A DNA stretch of 64,000 bases from Pedobacter sp. HDW13 (GTDB lineage Bacteria > Bacteroidota > Bacteroidia > Sphingobacteriales > Sphingobacteriaceae), in contig NZ_CP049868.1 of NCBI RefSeq assembly GCF_011303555.1, positions 1,426,001 to 1,490,000 on the forward strand, written 5' to 3'. The notes below the pieces were generated by a model. That model was not told where the DNA came from, ran no database searches, and worked only from the letters and a program-made list of their open reading frames with translations. Shown here piece after piece: positions 56,655-64,000 of this stretch (position 1 is its first letter; each line of letters starts with the position of its first letter). A program made the translations under genes and the position numbers.

Positions 56655-56735
56655 TGGCAGTGGAAAGCCCGCAATCCCGATTTTTTCATCGGGAGAGAAC
56701 TTGTAGCGAACAGCAGGCTGAACGTTAAAATCAAA
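56655..56735. repeat. dispersed CCCGAT...ATCGGG repeat
   Basis: GGAAAGCCCGCAATCCCGAT, then a T-rich loop and ATCGGG (56676-56693), followed by GAGAGAACTTGTAGCG. Related to 41390-41462. It is the main feature of the 257-bp gap 56531-56787, in which I see no gene. Confidence 0.5.
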
Positions 56736-56787
56736 TACTGACTTTGATTTTCTAATGGATGATAAAATTATACGCTGAGTAAACAAC

Positions 56788-57060
56788 CTACTCTTTTACC
56801 GGCTTATCTTCTTCCTCATCTTCGGGAATTTCTACTGTTGGGTCGGTAATAATTTCGGCATTGCCATCATTATCTTTTTTGGCAAAAAGAATGGGGTACA
56901 ACATCCATAAAGCGCCAGCCATAACCAAAACCCCGGCCAGCATTTGTACGTAACGGCTACCACTTACCTCGTAAGTTTCTAAAATTTTATAGGCAATGTA
57001 GGTTAAGATGCCTAAAACGAGCACCCAAACTGCTTTTTGTAACTTTAAGAGCCTGATCAT
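56788..57060 (-). CDS. small conserved membrane protein
   Basis: A 90-residue protein with two predicted membrane helices (about 11-27 and 35-58: YVQMLAGVLVMAGALWMLYPILF) and an acidic C-terminal tail (PTVEIPEDEEEDKPV). No family recognised. It is directly after another small membrane gene (3-bp gap) on the same strand, so the pair is probably co-expressed. Confidence 0.75.
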   Translation of the reverse strand: MIRLLKLQKAVWVLVLGILTYIAYKILETYEVSGSRYVQMLAGVLVMAGALWMLYPILFAKKDNDGNAEIITDPTVEIPEDEEEDKPVKE

Positions 57061-57063
57061 GAA

Positions 57064-57246
57064 TTATCTTTTTTTAAGTTTTATGATATGTATTAAAACA
57101 AAGATTAACCCAATTAGTTCGAGCAAGCCGCAGAAATAAAAAGCATAAAGCACAAAATCGCGGTTTAAAGGGTTTACCACCGCAACAATTGGCAAGGCAA
57201 TTACGGCCATCACCATCATTGCAAGCCCGATATTAAATAATTTCAC
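57064..57246 (-). CDS. very small two-helix membrane protein
   Basis: A 60-residue protein that begins MKLFNIGLAMMVMAVIAL and has two membrane helices separated by a short NPLNRDF loop, ending in a basic tail (HIIKLKKR). Small size and the coupling to the following membrane gene support it being real. It is divergently oriented to ileS. Confidence 0.7.
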   Translation of the reverse strand: MKLFNIGLAMMVMAVIALPIVAVVNPLNRDFVLYAFYFCGLLELIGLIFVLIHIIKLKKR

Positions 57247-57292
57247 GTTAAAAGTATTTACATCAAAACTACCAAAATCCGGTCAATTCTGT

Positions 57293-57300
57293 TAACTTTG
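57293..57300 (+). promoter_or_regulatory. candidate ileS promoter element
   Basis: TAACTTTG matches TAnnTTTG, 30 bases before the ileS ATG at 57331. Confidence 0.55.
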
Positions 57301-57330
57301 CAACCTTTAATTTTTTGAGGTACTTGATTG

Positions 57331-60300
57331 ATGTATAGCGAATTTAAACAACTGGAACTTGCCAAAATAGGGCAAGAAATACTGGATTTCTGGAAAAAGG
57401 AAAATATCTTTGAAAAAAGCATTTCATCCCGCCCGAAATCTAATCCATTTACTTTTTACGAAGGTCCACCTTCTGCCAATGGCATGCCGGGGATTCACCA
57501 CGTAATGGCGCGAGCGATTAAGGATATTTTTTGCCGTTACAAAACAATTAAGGGCTATCAGGTTAAAAGAAAAGCTGGCTGGGATACCCACGGCCTACCC
57601 GTTGAATTGGGGACCGAAAAAGAATTGGGCATTACCAAAGAAGATATTGGCCGAACAATTTCTATTGAAGACTATAACGAAGCCTGTAAAAAAACAGTGA
57701 TGCGCTACACTGATGTGTGGAATGATTTGACTGAAAAAATGGGCTATTGGGTAGATATGGATGATCCGTATATTACCTACAAGTCGAAATATATGGAATC
57801 GGTTTGGTGGCTTTTAAAACAGATTTACGATAAAGGATTAATCTATAAAGGTTATACCATCCAACCGTATTCGCCAAAAGCCGGAACTGGCTTAAGTTCT
57901 CATGAAGTGAACCAGCCAGGTGCTTACCGCGATGTTACAGATACCACGATTGTTGCTCAGTTTAAAGCAATAGCAGATACTTTACCTGCCTTTTTACAAT
58001 CATTTGGCGATATTTATTTAATGGCATGGACTACAACTCCATGGACTTTACCATCGAATACTGCCTTAACCGTAGGGCCAAAAATCGACTATGTTTTAGT
58101 TAAAACTTTTAACCAGTATACCTTTTTGCCAACGAATGTAATTTTGGCAAAAAACCTGGTTGGCAAACAATTCAGCAAAGTTTTCTTTGAAAGCACTGAA
58201 GCCGGAGATTTTGCAAATTTTAAAGCTGGTGATAAGAAAATACCTTACAAGATTCTGACTGAATGTAAAGGATCGGAGTTGGTTGGAATCAGATATGAAC
58301 AACTTTTAACCTACGCATTACCTTATCAAAGCCCTGAAAATGCTTTCCGGGTAATTTCTGGAGATTTTGTTACCACAGAAGACGGTACCGGTATTGTACA
58401 TACTGCACCTACCTTTGGTGCGGATGATGCTAAAGTTGCTAAAGAAGCGATTCCGGAAATTCCACCCATGCTGGTTTTGGATGACAACGAAATTGCGGTT
58501 CCTTTAGTCGATTTGCAAGGACGGTTTACCAAACATGTTGGCCCTTTTGCAGGTAAATATGTAAAAAACGAATATTATAATGCTGGCGAAGCTCCTGAGA
58601 AATCAGTAGATGTAGAAATTGCCATCTTATTAAAGGAAGAGAATAAAGCTTTTAAAGTAGAAAAATACGTACACAGTTATCCACACAGCTGGAGAACTGA
58701 CGAGCCTCTTTTATATTATCCTTTAGACTCCTGGTTCATTAAAGTAACTGATGTTAAAGACAGAATGTTCGACTTGAATGAAACCATCAACTGGAAACCA
58801 AAATCTACCGGCGAAGGCCGTTTCGGAAACTGGCTCAAAAATGCGAACGACTGGAATTTATCCAGATCGAGATATTGGGGAATTCCATTGCCTATCTGGA
58901 GAACGGAAGATAAAAAAGAAGAAGTATTAATTGGTTCGGTTGAAGAACTTTACAACGCCATTGAAAAATCAATCGCAGCAGGTTTCCAGAAGGAAAATCC
59001 ATTTAAAGGATTTGAAATCGGAAACATGTCTGAAGAAAATTATGACCTGATTGATTTGCACAAGAATGTTGTTGATGGCATTGTTTTGGTTTCTCCATCA
59101 GGCAAACCCATGAACCGCGAAAGTGATTTAATTGACGTTTGGTTTGATAGCGGCGCCATGCCTTATGCGCAATGGCACTACCCTTTCGAAAACAAAGACA
59201 CCATTGATGGCAATGAAGACTTCCCGGCAGATTTTATTGCTGAAGGTGTAGACCAAACCCGTGGATGGTTTTATACCTTGCATGCAATTTCTACACTTGT
59301 TTTTGATAAAGTAGCCTACAAAAACGTAGTTTCGAATGGATTGGTGTTGGACAAAAACGGACAAAAAATGTCTAAACGTTTGGGCAATGCCGCAGATCCG
59401 TTCCAAACGATAAACGAATATGGTGCTGATGCTACGCGTTGGTACATGATTTCTAATGCGAACCCATGGGATAACTTAAAATTCGATATCGAAGGGATTG
59501 CAGAAGTTCGCCGTAAATTCTTCGGTACGCTTTACAACACCTATGCTTTCTTTGCCTTATATGCAAATATCGATAAATTCGAGATCGACAAGAATAACCT
59601 GAGCAAGGTTGAAGACCGCACGGAACTGGATCGTTGGATTTTATCGCTGTTGCAAAATTTAATCAACGAAGTTGATGAAAATTACAACACTTACGAACCT
59701 ACAAAAGCTACCCGTGCCATTCAGGCCTTTGTCGATGAGCATTTGAGTAACTGGTACATCAGGTTAAGTCGCCGCCGTTTCTGGAAAGGTGAAATGACCG
59801 ATGATAAGCGTGCTGCTTACGAAACACTTTATACCTGTTTGGAAACTTTGGCCCAGTTAATGAGTCCGGTTGCGCCGTTCTTTGCAGATTGGTTATACAG
59901 AAATTTAACCATTACTGATGCTTACGCTTCAGAATCAGTACACTTAACATTATGGAATGACGCCGATGAGAACTTAATTGATAATGCACTGAACGAAAGA
60001 ATGCTATATGCACAGGATATTTCTTCGATGGTTTTATCATTGCGTAAAAAATCGGGCATTAATGTACGTCAGCCTTTAGCTAAAATCTTAATTCCTTCGC
60101 TAAACGGCGATTTTGAACAAAAAATCTCAAAAGTTGCCGATTATATTCTTTCAGAAACCAATGTAAAGCATATCGAGTTTATTACCGATACACATGGCAT
60201 TGTGAAGAAAAAACTGAAACCTAACTTTAAATCGTTAGGTAAAAAGGTGGGTAAGGATATGGCTACCGTTAAGGAAGCTTTAGAAAATGCAAATCAGGAT

Positions 60301-60732
60301 GATATCCAACGCTTAGAAGTTGATGGTTTTATCGTTGTAGTTGGCAGCAATAACATTCAGCATGCTATCGATTTAAATGACGACGTAGAAATTTTTGCGG
60401 AAGATATTCCGGGATGGCAGGTAACCAACCTGGGCAGTTTAACAGTAGCACTTGATGTGACCATTACTGAAGAACTTAAACAGGAAGGTATTTCGCGTGA
60501 GCTGGTTAACCGCATCCAGAATTTACGTAAAGAATTGAATTTTGAAGTAACCGACAGGATTAAAGTTTCGTTACAAAATGATAACTTGGTGGCGAATGCT
60601 GTGGCTGGTAACAAAGCCTACATTTGCGACGAAATCTTAGCTGATACACTAGAATTAACAGATACTGTAAATAATGCAAACAAAATCGTGATAGATGATG
60701 TTGAGTTAAGCATTTCGGTAACTAAAATATAA
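57331..60732 (+). CDS. ileS: isoleucyl-tRNA synthetase
   Basis: A long IleRS (1,133 residues from ATG 57331; a TTG one codon earlier is also in frame). It has the class I adenylation motifs: HIGH-type sequence MPGIHHVMARAIKD (about residue 52) and KMSKRLGN (about 688). It contains the editing domain (about 195-400, WTTTPWTLPSN and GTGIVHTAPTFG) and an anticodon-binding C-terminal part. The length and the absence of a clear C-terminal zinc motif suggest the eukaryotic-like type common in Bacteroidota, often mupirocin-tolerant (inference). It is followed by the dksA-like gene after 30 bp. Confidence 0.98.
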   Translation: MYSEFKQLELAKIGQEILDFWKKENIFEKSISSRPKSNPFTFYEGPPSANGMPGIHHVMARAIKDIFCRYKTIKGYQVKRKAGWDTHGLPVELGTEKELGITKEDIGRTISIEDYNEACKKTVMRYTDVWNDLTEKMGYWVDMDDPYITYKSKYMESVWWLLKQIYDKGLIYKGYTIQPYSPKAGTGLSSHEVNQPGAYRDVTDTTIVAQFKAIADTLPAFLQSFGDIYLMAWTTTPWTLPSNTALTVGPKIDYVLVKTFNQYTFLPTNVILAKNLVGKQFSKVFFESTEAGDFANFKAGDKKIPYKILTECKGSELVGIRYEQLLTYALPYQSPENAFRVISGDFVTTEDGTGIVHTAPTFGADDAKVAKEAIPEIPPMLVLDDNEIAVPLVDLQGRFTKHVGPFAGKYVKNEYYNAGEAPEKSVDVEIAILLKEENKAFKVEKYVHSYPHSWRTDEPLLYYPLDSWFIKVTDVKDRMFDLNETINWKPKSTGEGRFGNWLKNANDWNLSRSRYWGIPLPIWRTEDKKEEVLIGSVEELYNAIEKSIAAGFQKENPFKGFEIGNMSEENYDLIDLHKNVVDGIVLVSPSGKPMNRESDLIDVWFDSGAMPYAQWHYPFENKDTIDGNEDFPADFIAEGVDQTRGWFYTLHAISTLVFDKVAYKNVVSNGLVLDKNGQKMSKRLGNAADPFQTINEYGADATRWYMISNANPWDNLKFDIEGIAEVRRKFFGTLYNTYAFFALYANIDKFEIDKNNLSKVEDRTELDRWILSLLQNLINEVDENYNTYEPTKATRAIQAFVDEHLSNWYIRLSRRRFWKGEMTDDKRAAYETLYTCLETLAQLMSPVAPFFADWLYRNLTITDAYASESVHLTLWNDADENLIDNALNERMLYAQDISSMVLSLRKKSGINVRQPLAKILIPSLNGDFEQKISKVADYILSETNVKHIEFITDTHGIVKKKLKPNFKSLGKKVGKDMATVKEALENANQDDIQRLEVDGFIVVVGSNNIQHAIDLNDDVEIFAEDIPGWQVTNLGSLTVALDVTITEELKQEGISRELVNRIQNLRKELNFEVTDRIKVSLQNDNLVANAVAGNKAYICDEILADTLELTDTVNNANKIVIDDVELSISVTKI

Positions 60733-60762
60733 ATCCATATATTAGAAAACTAAATTACAAAC

Positions 60763-61146
60763 ATGGAAAACAGTAATAAAACGCGCTACTCAGACAGTGA
60801 ACTTCAGGAATTTAAAGAATTAATTCAAGATAAATTGCGCATGGCAAAAGAGGAACTTAATGCATTAACTGCATCTTTAAGCAATCCGAACGCCAATGGT
60901 ACAGAAGATACTTCAGGTGCTTACAAAACATTAGAAGATGGTTCGGCAACAATGGAGAAAGAGCAAATCAATCAATTGGCTGCCCGTCAGAAAAAGTTTA
61001 TCGATAACCTGGAGAATGCCCTGGTACGTATTGAAAACAAAACTTATGGTATTTGCCGCGAAACCGGTAAACTGATCCAGAAAGAACGTTTACGTGCTGT
61101 ACCACATGCTACTTTAAGTATGGAAGCTAAACTAAAGCAGGGTTAA
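60763..61146 (+). CDS. TraR/DksA-family protein with degenerate zinc finger
   Basis: A 127-residue protein with an N-terminal coiled-coil half (EFKELIQDKLRMAKEELNALTASLS) and the DksA-type C-terminal segment YGICRETGKLIQKERLRAVPHAT. Only one of the four usual zinc cysteines remains. DksA proteins insert into RNA polymerase to modulate transcription with (p)ppGpp; whether this one does so is open. It lies between ileS and lspA. Its stop overlaps the lspA start by one base. Confidence 0.9.
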   Translation: MENSNKTRYSDSELQEFKELIQDKLRMAKEELNALTASLSNPNANGTEDTSGAYKTLEDGSATMEKEQINQLAARQKKFIDNLENALVRIENKTYGICRETGKLIQKERLRAVPHATLSMEAKLKQG

Positions 61147-61748
61147 TGAAAGGCTATACAAAACCTTTAATTGTTATCTTTTTGGTTTTATTGGCCGATC
61201 AGCTGATTAAAACCTGGGTAAAAACACATATGTACCTTGGACAGGAGTTCCACATTATCGGAAAATGGTGTATTATCCATTTCACCGAAAATAACGGGAT
61301 GGCCTTTGGAATGGAGTTTGGCGGCGAATTTGGTAAACTGGCTTTATCGCTTTTCCGCATTGCAGCGGTAGGTGGTATTGGTTATGGCTTACACTACTTA
61401 ATTAAACATAAATACCACCGCGGATTGATCTTAAATGTGGCCCTGATTTTTTCGGGTGCATTGGGAAACATTATCGATTCGGTTTTTTATGGCAAAATTT
61501 ATGGCTACGAAAGCTGGTTCCATGGTCGTGTGGTAGATATGTTCTATTTCCCGATTGCTGAAGGACATTTCCCTACCTGGTTACCCATTTGGGGAGGCGA
61601 GGAGTTTGTTTTCTTCAGACCTGTTTTTAACCTTGCTGATGCAGCCATTTCGATTGGTGTAATACTTATCCTGATCTTCCAGAAAAACTACTTTAAAGAA
61701 GATGTAAAGGATGATGTGAGCATTAACAGTGAGATTGTAGAGGATTAA
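61146..61748 (+). CDS. lspA: lipoprotein signal peptidase LspA
   Basis: A 200-residue aspartyl protease of the inner membrane that cleaves prolipoproteins at the lipobox. It has four membrane segments. The conserved DQLIKTWV segment is near residue 20 and the catalytic aspartates are in GNIIDSVF and FNLADAAISIG. It has a longer C-terminal loop (residues about 118-160: FWLPIAEGHFPTWLPIWGGEE-like) than the E. coli enzyme, and ends in an acidic tail. The gene starts at the dksA-like stop. Confidence 0.96.
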   Translation: MKGYTKPLIVIFLVLLADQLIKTWVKTHMYLGQEFHIIGKWCIIHFTENNGMAFGMEFGGEFGKLALSLFRIAAVGGIGYGLHYLIKHKYHRGLILNVALIFSGALGNIIDSVFYGKIYGYESWFHGRVVDMFYFPIAEGHFPTWLPIWGGEEFVFFRPVFNLADAAISIGVILILIFQKNYFKEDVKDDVSINSEIVED

Positions 61749-61758
61749 TCTCCCCGAT

Positions 61759-61797
61759 CGTCATGCTGAACTTGTTTCTGCATCTTAAAACTTTTAA
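61759..61797. repeat. one-ended CGTCATGCTGAACTTG repeat
   Basis: CGTCATGCTGAACTTGTTTC TGCATCTTA resembles a dispersed Bacteroidota repeat (CGTCATGCTGAACTTGTTTCAGCATC), seen here as a single partial copy right after lspA. From memory of the family; not confirmed. Confidence 0.4.
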
Positions 61798-61808
61798 ATA
61801 AAACATAC

Positions 61809-61842
61809 AAAGCCCGTTTCTTAACTGAGACGGGCTTTTTTT
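61809..61842 (+). terminator. intrinsic terminator after the ileS-dksA-lspA unit
   Basis: AAAGCCCGTTTC pairs with GAGACGGGCTTT (12 bp, one G-U) around TTAACT, followed by a T run. It lies 61 bp after the lspA stop. Confidence 0.9.
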
Positions 61843-61940
61843 ATGTGCTATTGTTTGGTGTCATATCAACTAATAAAAACCAAATTATCTATTTTTATCC
61901 TGCATTAAACTTCATCTTCCTCCAGCTACTGATACAACTT

Positions 61941-62612
61941 ATGAAAAAACTACTCCTTATAACACTGCTCTTCGCCGTTGAAAATATCTTCGCTCAAGAA
62001 AACGGAACCAGCTTAAGCTTTTATAACATGGAAGCTGTAGATACCTTACGGAATTTCAATCCAAAAACTTACGGCGAGGACATTAAAAAAATAAATGATA
62101 ACACCTATATCACAACTAAGAGCGAAAGTGGCGACGGTTTTTTCCTGATCAGAAAAACAGGTAGTAAATATATTCTATTTGATCCAAAAACATTTTCTGA
62201 GGCTCCTGCTTTAGATGAAATAAAAATGACCAGGAATTTCATTGTTTTCGAAAATACCAGAGGTGGATCAGCACGCGAAACTGTTTGGAGAACATCCAAT
62301 TATGTGATCATTAATACACTTAATTCGAAATGTATTGAATTTGAAAGTGAGTACGAGCGGGAAACCTGGCACATGCCAGAACAAAGACCGCATGAAAGTG
62401 ATGATAATTATTTTAAAAGAACAAACAAAAAAGCCAAAACCCGTGTAGAAAGCTGCAGATCGCAAATCAAATTCGATGGACTTTATTTAAGGGTTTCGAG
62501 AACTTTTAAAAACAATTGCAGAGAATGTTTAGCGCCTGGAACCTATCGGCTGATAAATGAGAAATTCGTTAAATTAAAAAGTTCGCAACATAAAAAACAA
62601 TTCAGGCCATGA
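61941..62612 (+). CDS. secreted protein of unknown function
   Basis: Probably starts at ATG 61941 (MKKLLLITLLFAVENIFAQ, a signal peptide); an upstream in-frame start lies in the terminator region. The 223-residue protein is rich in Lys and Arg with a charged middle (SEYERETWHMPEQRPHESDD) and cysteines in NNCRECLAP and CIEF. No family recognised. The following gene overlaps by 4 bp, so they are co-translated. Confidence 0.65.
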   Translation: MKKLLLITLLFAVENIFAQENGTSLSFYNMEAVDTLRNFNPKTYGEDIKKINDNTYITTKSESGDGFFLIRKTGSKYILFDPKTFSEAPALDEIKMTRNFIVFENTRGGSARETVWRTSNYVIINTLNSKCIEFESEYERETWHMPEQRPHESDDNYFKRTNKKAKTRVESCRSQIKFDGLYLRVSRTFKNNCRECLAPGTYRLINEKFVKLKSSQHKKQFRP

Positions 62613-63175
62613 AAAAAATCTCTTTTTTAATTGTGTTTCTAATTTTAAATGTTGTACAGCTATACGCACAATGCTTATGTGCAGATATTAAATTCCGTTT
62701 ACTGCTACCTGATCTTCAATTCAAGAATGGCACTTCAAATTATTCCATCAAAACTTTGGTATCCCCTTCATTTATTCCGAATGGTGTAGAACAGAAATTG
62801 AATAAAATACAATTTAAAAAGGATACACTTAATTTGCAATTTAGAACCAGTGGCGGCATAAAAGAACTAACTTTTGAAATTAAAAATAACAATACGGGCG
62901 TAGATATGTTAATAACCGCTCTGAATATGCAATACGATATTCCTTATGTGATAGATTTAACCACCTTTTCTGCCGGACATTTTCTATTCGACTGGAAAGT
63001 AATAAACAAGTGCCAAAAAGAAAATCGTTCGAGTGAACTTATAGCCTGCGAAGGTTTAAAATTTTATCAAACAGGATTGGCAGAAACTAAACAGGTTCAA
63101 TTTCCTAACGGTTTTGTAAGTAGTAAAATCAAAGTATTCGATCTGTCTTATTTTAAAATAAAAGAAACTAAATGA
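62609..63175 (+). CDS. secreted protein of unknown function
   Basis: A 188-residue protein with signal peptide ending QLYAQ and a short cysteine cluster right after it (CLCADIKF). The mature part is predicted beta-rich (LPDLQFKNGTSNYSIKTL, IKELTFEIKNNNTGVD). It overlaps the gene before and the gene after by 4 bp each, so three genes form one coupled unit. No recognised homologue. Confidence 0.65.
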   Translation: MKKISFLIVFLILNVVQLYAQCLCADIKFRLLLPDLQFKNGTSNYSIKTLVSPSFIPNGVEQKLNKIQFKKDTLNLQFRTSGGIKELTFEIKNNNTGVDMLITALNMQYDIPYVIDLTTFSAGHFLFDWKVINKCQKENRSSELIACEGLKFYQTGLAETKQVQFPNGFVSSKIKVFDLSYFKIKETK

Positions 63176-63717
63176 TCAACTTCCTCAACATTTCCTATCT
63201 CCAATCCGGGAACGAAAAGCAACAGCAAGCTTATCAGGTTTTGACCGCACATCAGATACTCGAAAAACTAACGGCCTTCAGCCCTATTCTCACCGGCACC
63301 ATCCCGATAAACATCGATATAGAAAGCAGCGATTTGGATATTATATGCTATGTGCAGGATAAAGCAACATTCACTAAAATATTAACTGATCTCTTCCAAA
63401 ACGAAAAAGGCTTTATGATTACCGAAAACCCAAGCTTTCAATCCATCAAAGCCAATTTCTTTATTGAGGGTTTTGAATTCGAAATCTTCGGACAATCCAT
63501 ACCAACAACTCAGCAAAATGCTTACCGCCACATGCTGATAGAACACCAGATTTTGTTGGAAAAGGGCGAGACCTTCAGGCAGGAAATTATCAGCTTAAAA
63601 AAACAGGGCATTAAAACCGAACCTGCCTTTGCACAACTGCTCGGTATGACCGGAAATGCTTATCAGGAATTATTGAAATTAGCATTGAGTGGTGAAGGAT
63701 TTAATATTAAAACATAG
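63172..63717 (+). CDS. DUF4269 nucleotidyltransferase-like protein
   Basis: A 181-residue cytoplasmic protein of the DUF4269 family. It has a central segment GTIPINIDIESSDLDIICYV resembling the nucleotidyltransferase active-site pattern (DxD-like), then FEFEIFGQ further on as a possible third carboxylate, and a helical C-terminus (FAQLLGMTGNAYQELLKLAL). It lies at the end of an overlapping unit with two secreted unknowns. This is an odd mix, because the product is cytoplasmic and its partners are exported. Confidence 0.82.
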   Translation: MINFLNISYLQSGNEKQQQAYQVLTAHQILEKLTAFSPILTGTIPINIDIESSDLDIICYVQDKATFTKILTDLFQNEKGFMITENPSFQSIKANFFIEGFEFEIFGQSIPTTQQNAYRHMLIEHQILLEKGETFRQEIISLKKQGIKTEPAFAQLLGMTGNAYQELLKLALSGEGFNIKT

Positions 63718-63813
63718 TCCTCGTTTGCAACGAGGATTAACGAGCTTCGCATTTCTAATGCGATATCTTAAATAACAATCGCCATGCTCAGTCATCCTCG
63801 TTACAAACGAGGA
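63718..63813. repeat. family-A hairpin repeat, copy 6 (inverted pair)
   Basis: TCCTCGTT-TGC-AACGAGGA (63718-63736), linker TTAACGAGCT, TCGCATT-TCT-AATGCGA (63747-63763) and, in reverse orientation, TCCTCGTT-ACA-AACGAGGA (63795-63813). All three stems pair perfectly. This is the best-preserved copy and shows the BIME-like arrangement of two units facing each other. Confidence 0.8.
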
Positions 63814-63870
63814 CGATAAAAGGATACGACCGCTCAATTAATTAGTCTAATACTTATTCCCTTAAAATCT

Positions 63871-63878
63871 TATATTTG
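63871..63878 (+). promoter_or_regulatory. candidate promoter of the DUF1080 gene
   Basis: TATATTTG matches TAnnTTTG, 24 bases before the ATG at 63903. Confidence 0.45.
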
Positions 63879-63902
63879 AAATAACCAAAACCAAATATAG
63901 CT

Positions 63903-64000
63903 ATGAAATTATACACCATCCTGCTTCTATTCGTTACTTTTAACTTATCTACATTTGCTCAAAAGAGCCTTTTTAACGGCAAAGATTTAAAAGGCTGGCA
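63903..64000 (+). CDS. DUF1080 (3-keto-disaccharide hydrolase-like) protein, partial
   Basis: The first 32 codons before the window edge encode a signal peptide (MKLYTILLLFVTFNLSTFAQ) and then SLFNGKDLKGW, the start of a DUF1080 domain as found in secreted Bacteroidota proteins, some of which act on 3-keto-glycosides. Only the N-terminus is present, so domain composition beyond this is unknown. Confidence 0.8.
   Translation, partial: MKLYTILLLFVTFNLSTFAQKSLFNGKDLKGW

Overview
The window reads as chromosome from a Bacteroidota bacterium of the Sphingobacteriaceae, most like Pedobacter (inference from gene content; genus not proven). Supporting signs are SusC/SusD proteins, TonB receptor + DUF4249 and sigma/FecR/STN gene sets, a DksA-like protein with a degenerate zinc finger next to a long isoleucyl-tRNA synthetase, candidate promoters of the Bacteroidota type (TAnnTTTG), absence of Shine-Dalgarno leaders, and intergenic regions full of short hairpins and iterated words.

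Layout. 0.1-5.8 kb (+): mutL, two rhomboid proteases and an EEP-family hydrolase in one overlapping run, then a nitroreductase. 6.2-8.9 kb (+): a large secreted protein. 9.0-13.1 kb (-): a 2-hydroxyacid dehydrogenase and a TonB receptor/DUF4249 lipoprotein pair. 13.2-25.6 kb (-): a polysaccharide utilisation locus with a membrane regulator, SusC, SusD, GH30, GH5-CBM6 and a seven-haem cytochrome c. 25.8-28.8 kb (-): an SGNH hydrolase and an FUSC-type membrane protein. 29.2-35.8 kb (+): accessory stretch with a broken unknown ORF, a DUF4189-FISUMP protein, three unknown small genes and an SF2 helicase with two predicted membrane segments. 36.0-41.2 kb (-): a lipoprotein, a TonB-like outer-membrane protein, a PspC protein and a PadR regulator. 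41.6 kb (+): amino-acid permease. 43.4-46.0 kb (-): oxidoreductase, methyltransferase, divergent UbiA-like protein. 46.3-47.3 kb (-): two tRNA-Val genes and recO. 47.5 kb (+): MMPL/RND protein. 49.9-56.5 kb (-): STN surface protein, FecR anti-sigma, ECF sigma, two SDR-type enzymes, a DUF6134-like protein and a VOC protein. 57.3-61.7 kb (+): ileS-dksA-like-lspA. 61.9-63.7 kb (+): two overlapping secreted unknowns and a DUF4269 gene. 63.9 kb to the edge: start of a DUF1080 protein.

Five genes between 16.0 and 37.6 kb (GH5, GH30, SusC, the TonB-like protein and a small hypothetical) are each split by a frameshift that one extra base restores, all readable as loss of one G/C. Each repaired protein has a normal length, so sequencing error is more likely than five pseudogenes, but the sequence alone cannot decide.

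The least explained content lies between genes. One repeat family follows a clear grammar: short hairpins with a three-base loop, often paired around a GAGC-like linker, with stem sequences that change while pairing is kept (six copies). Several other intergenic regions are built from iterated degenerate words such as GTTAACC, GACTAAAGC and CTTACATC.
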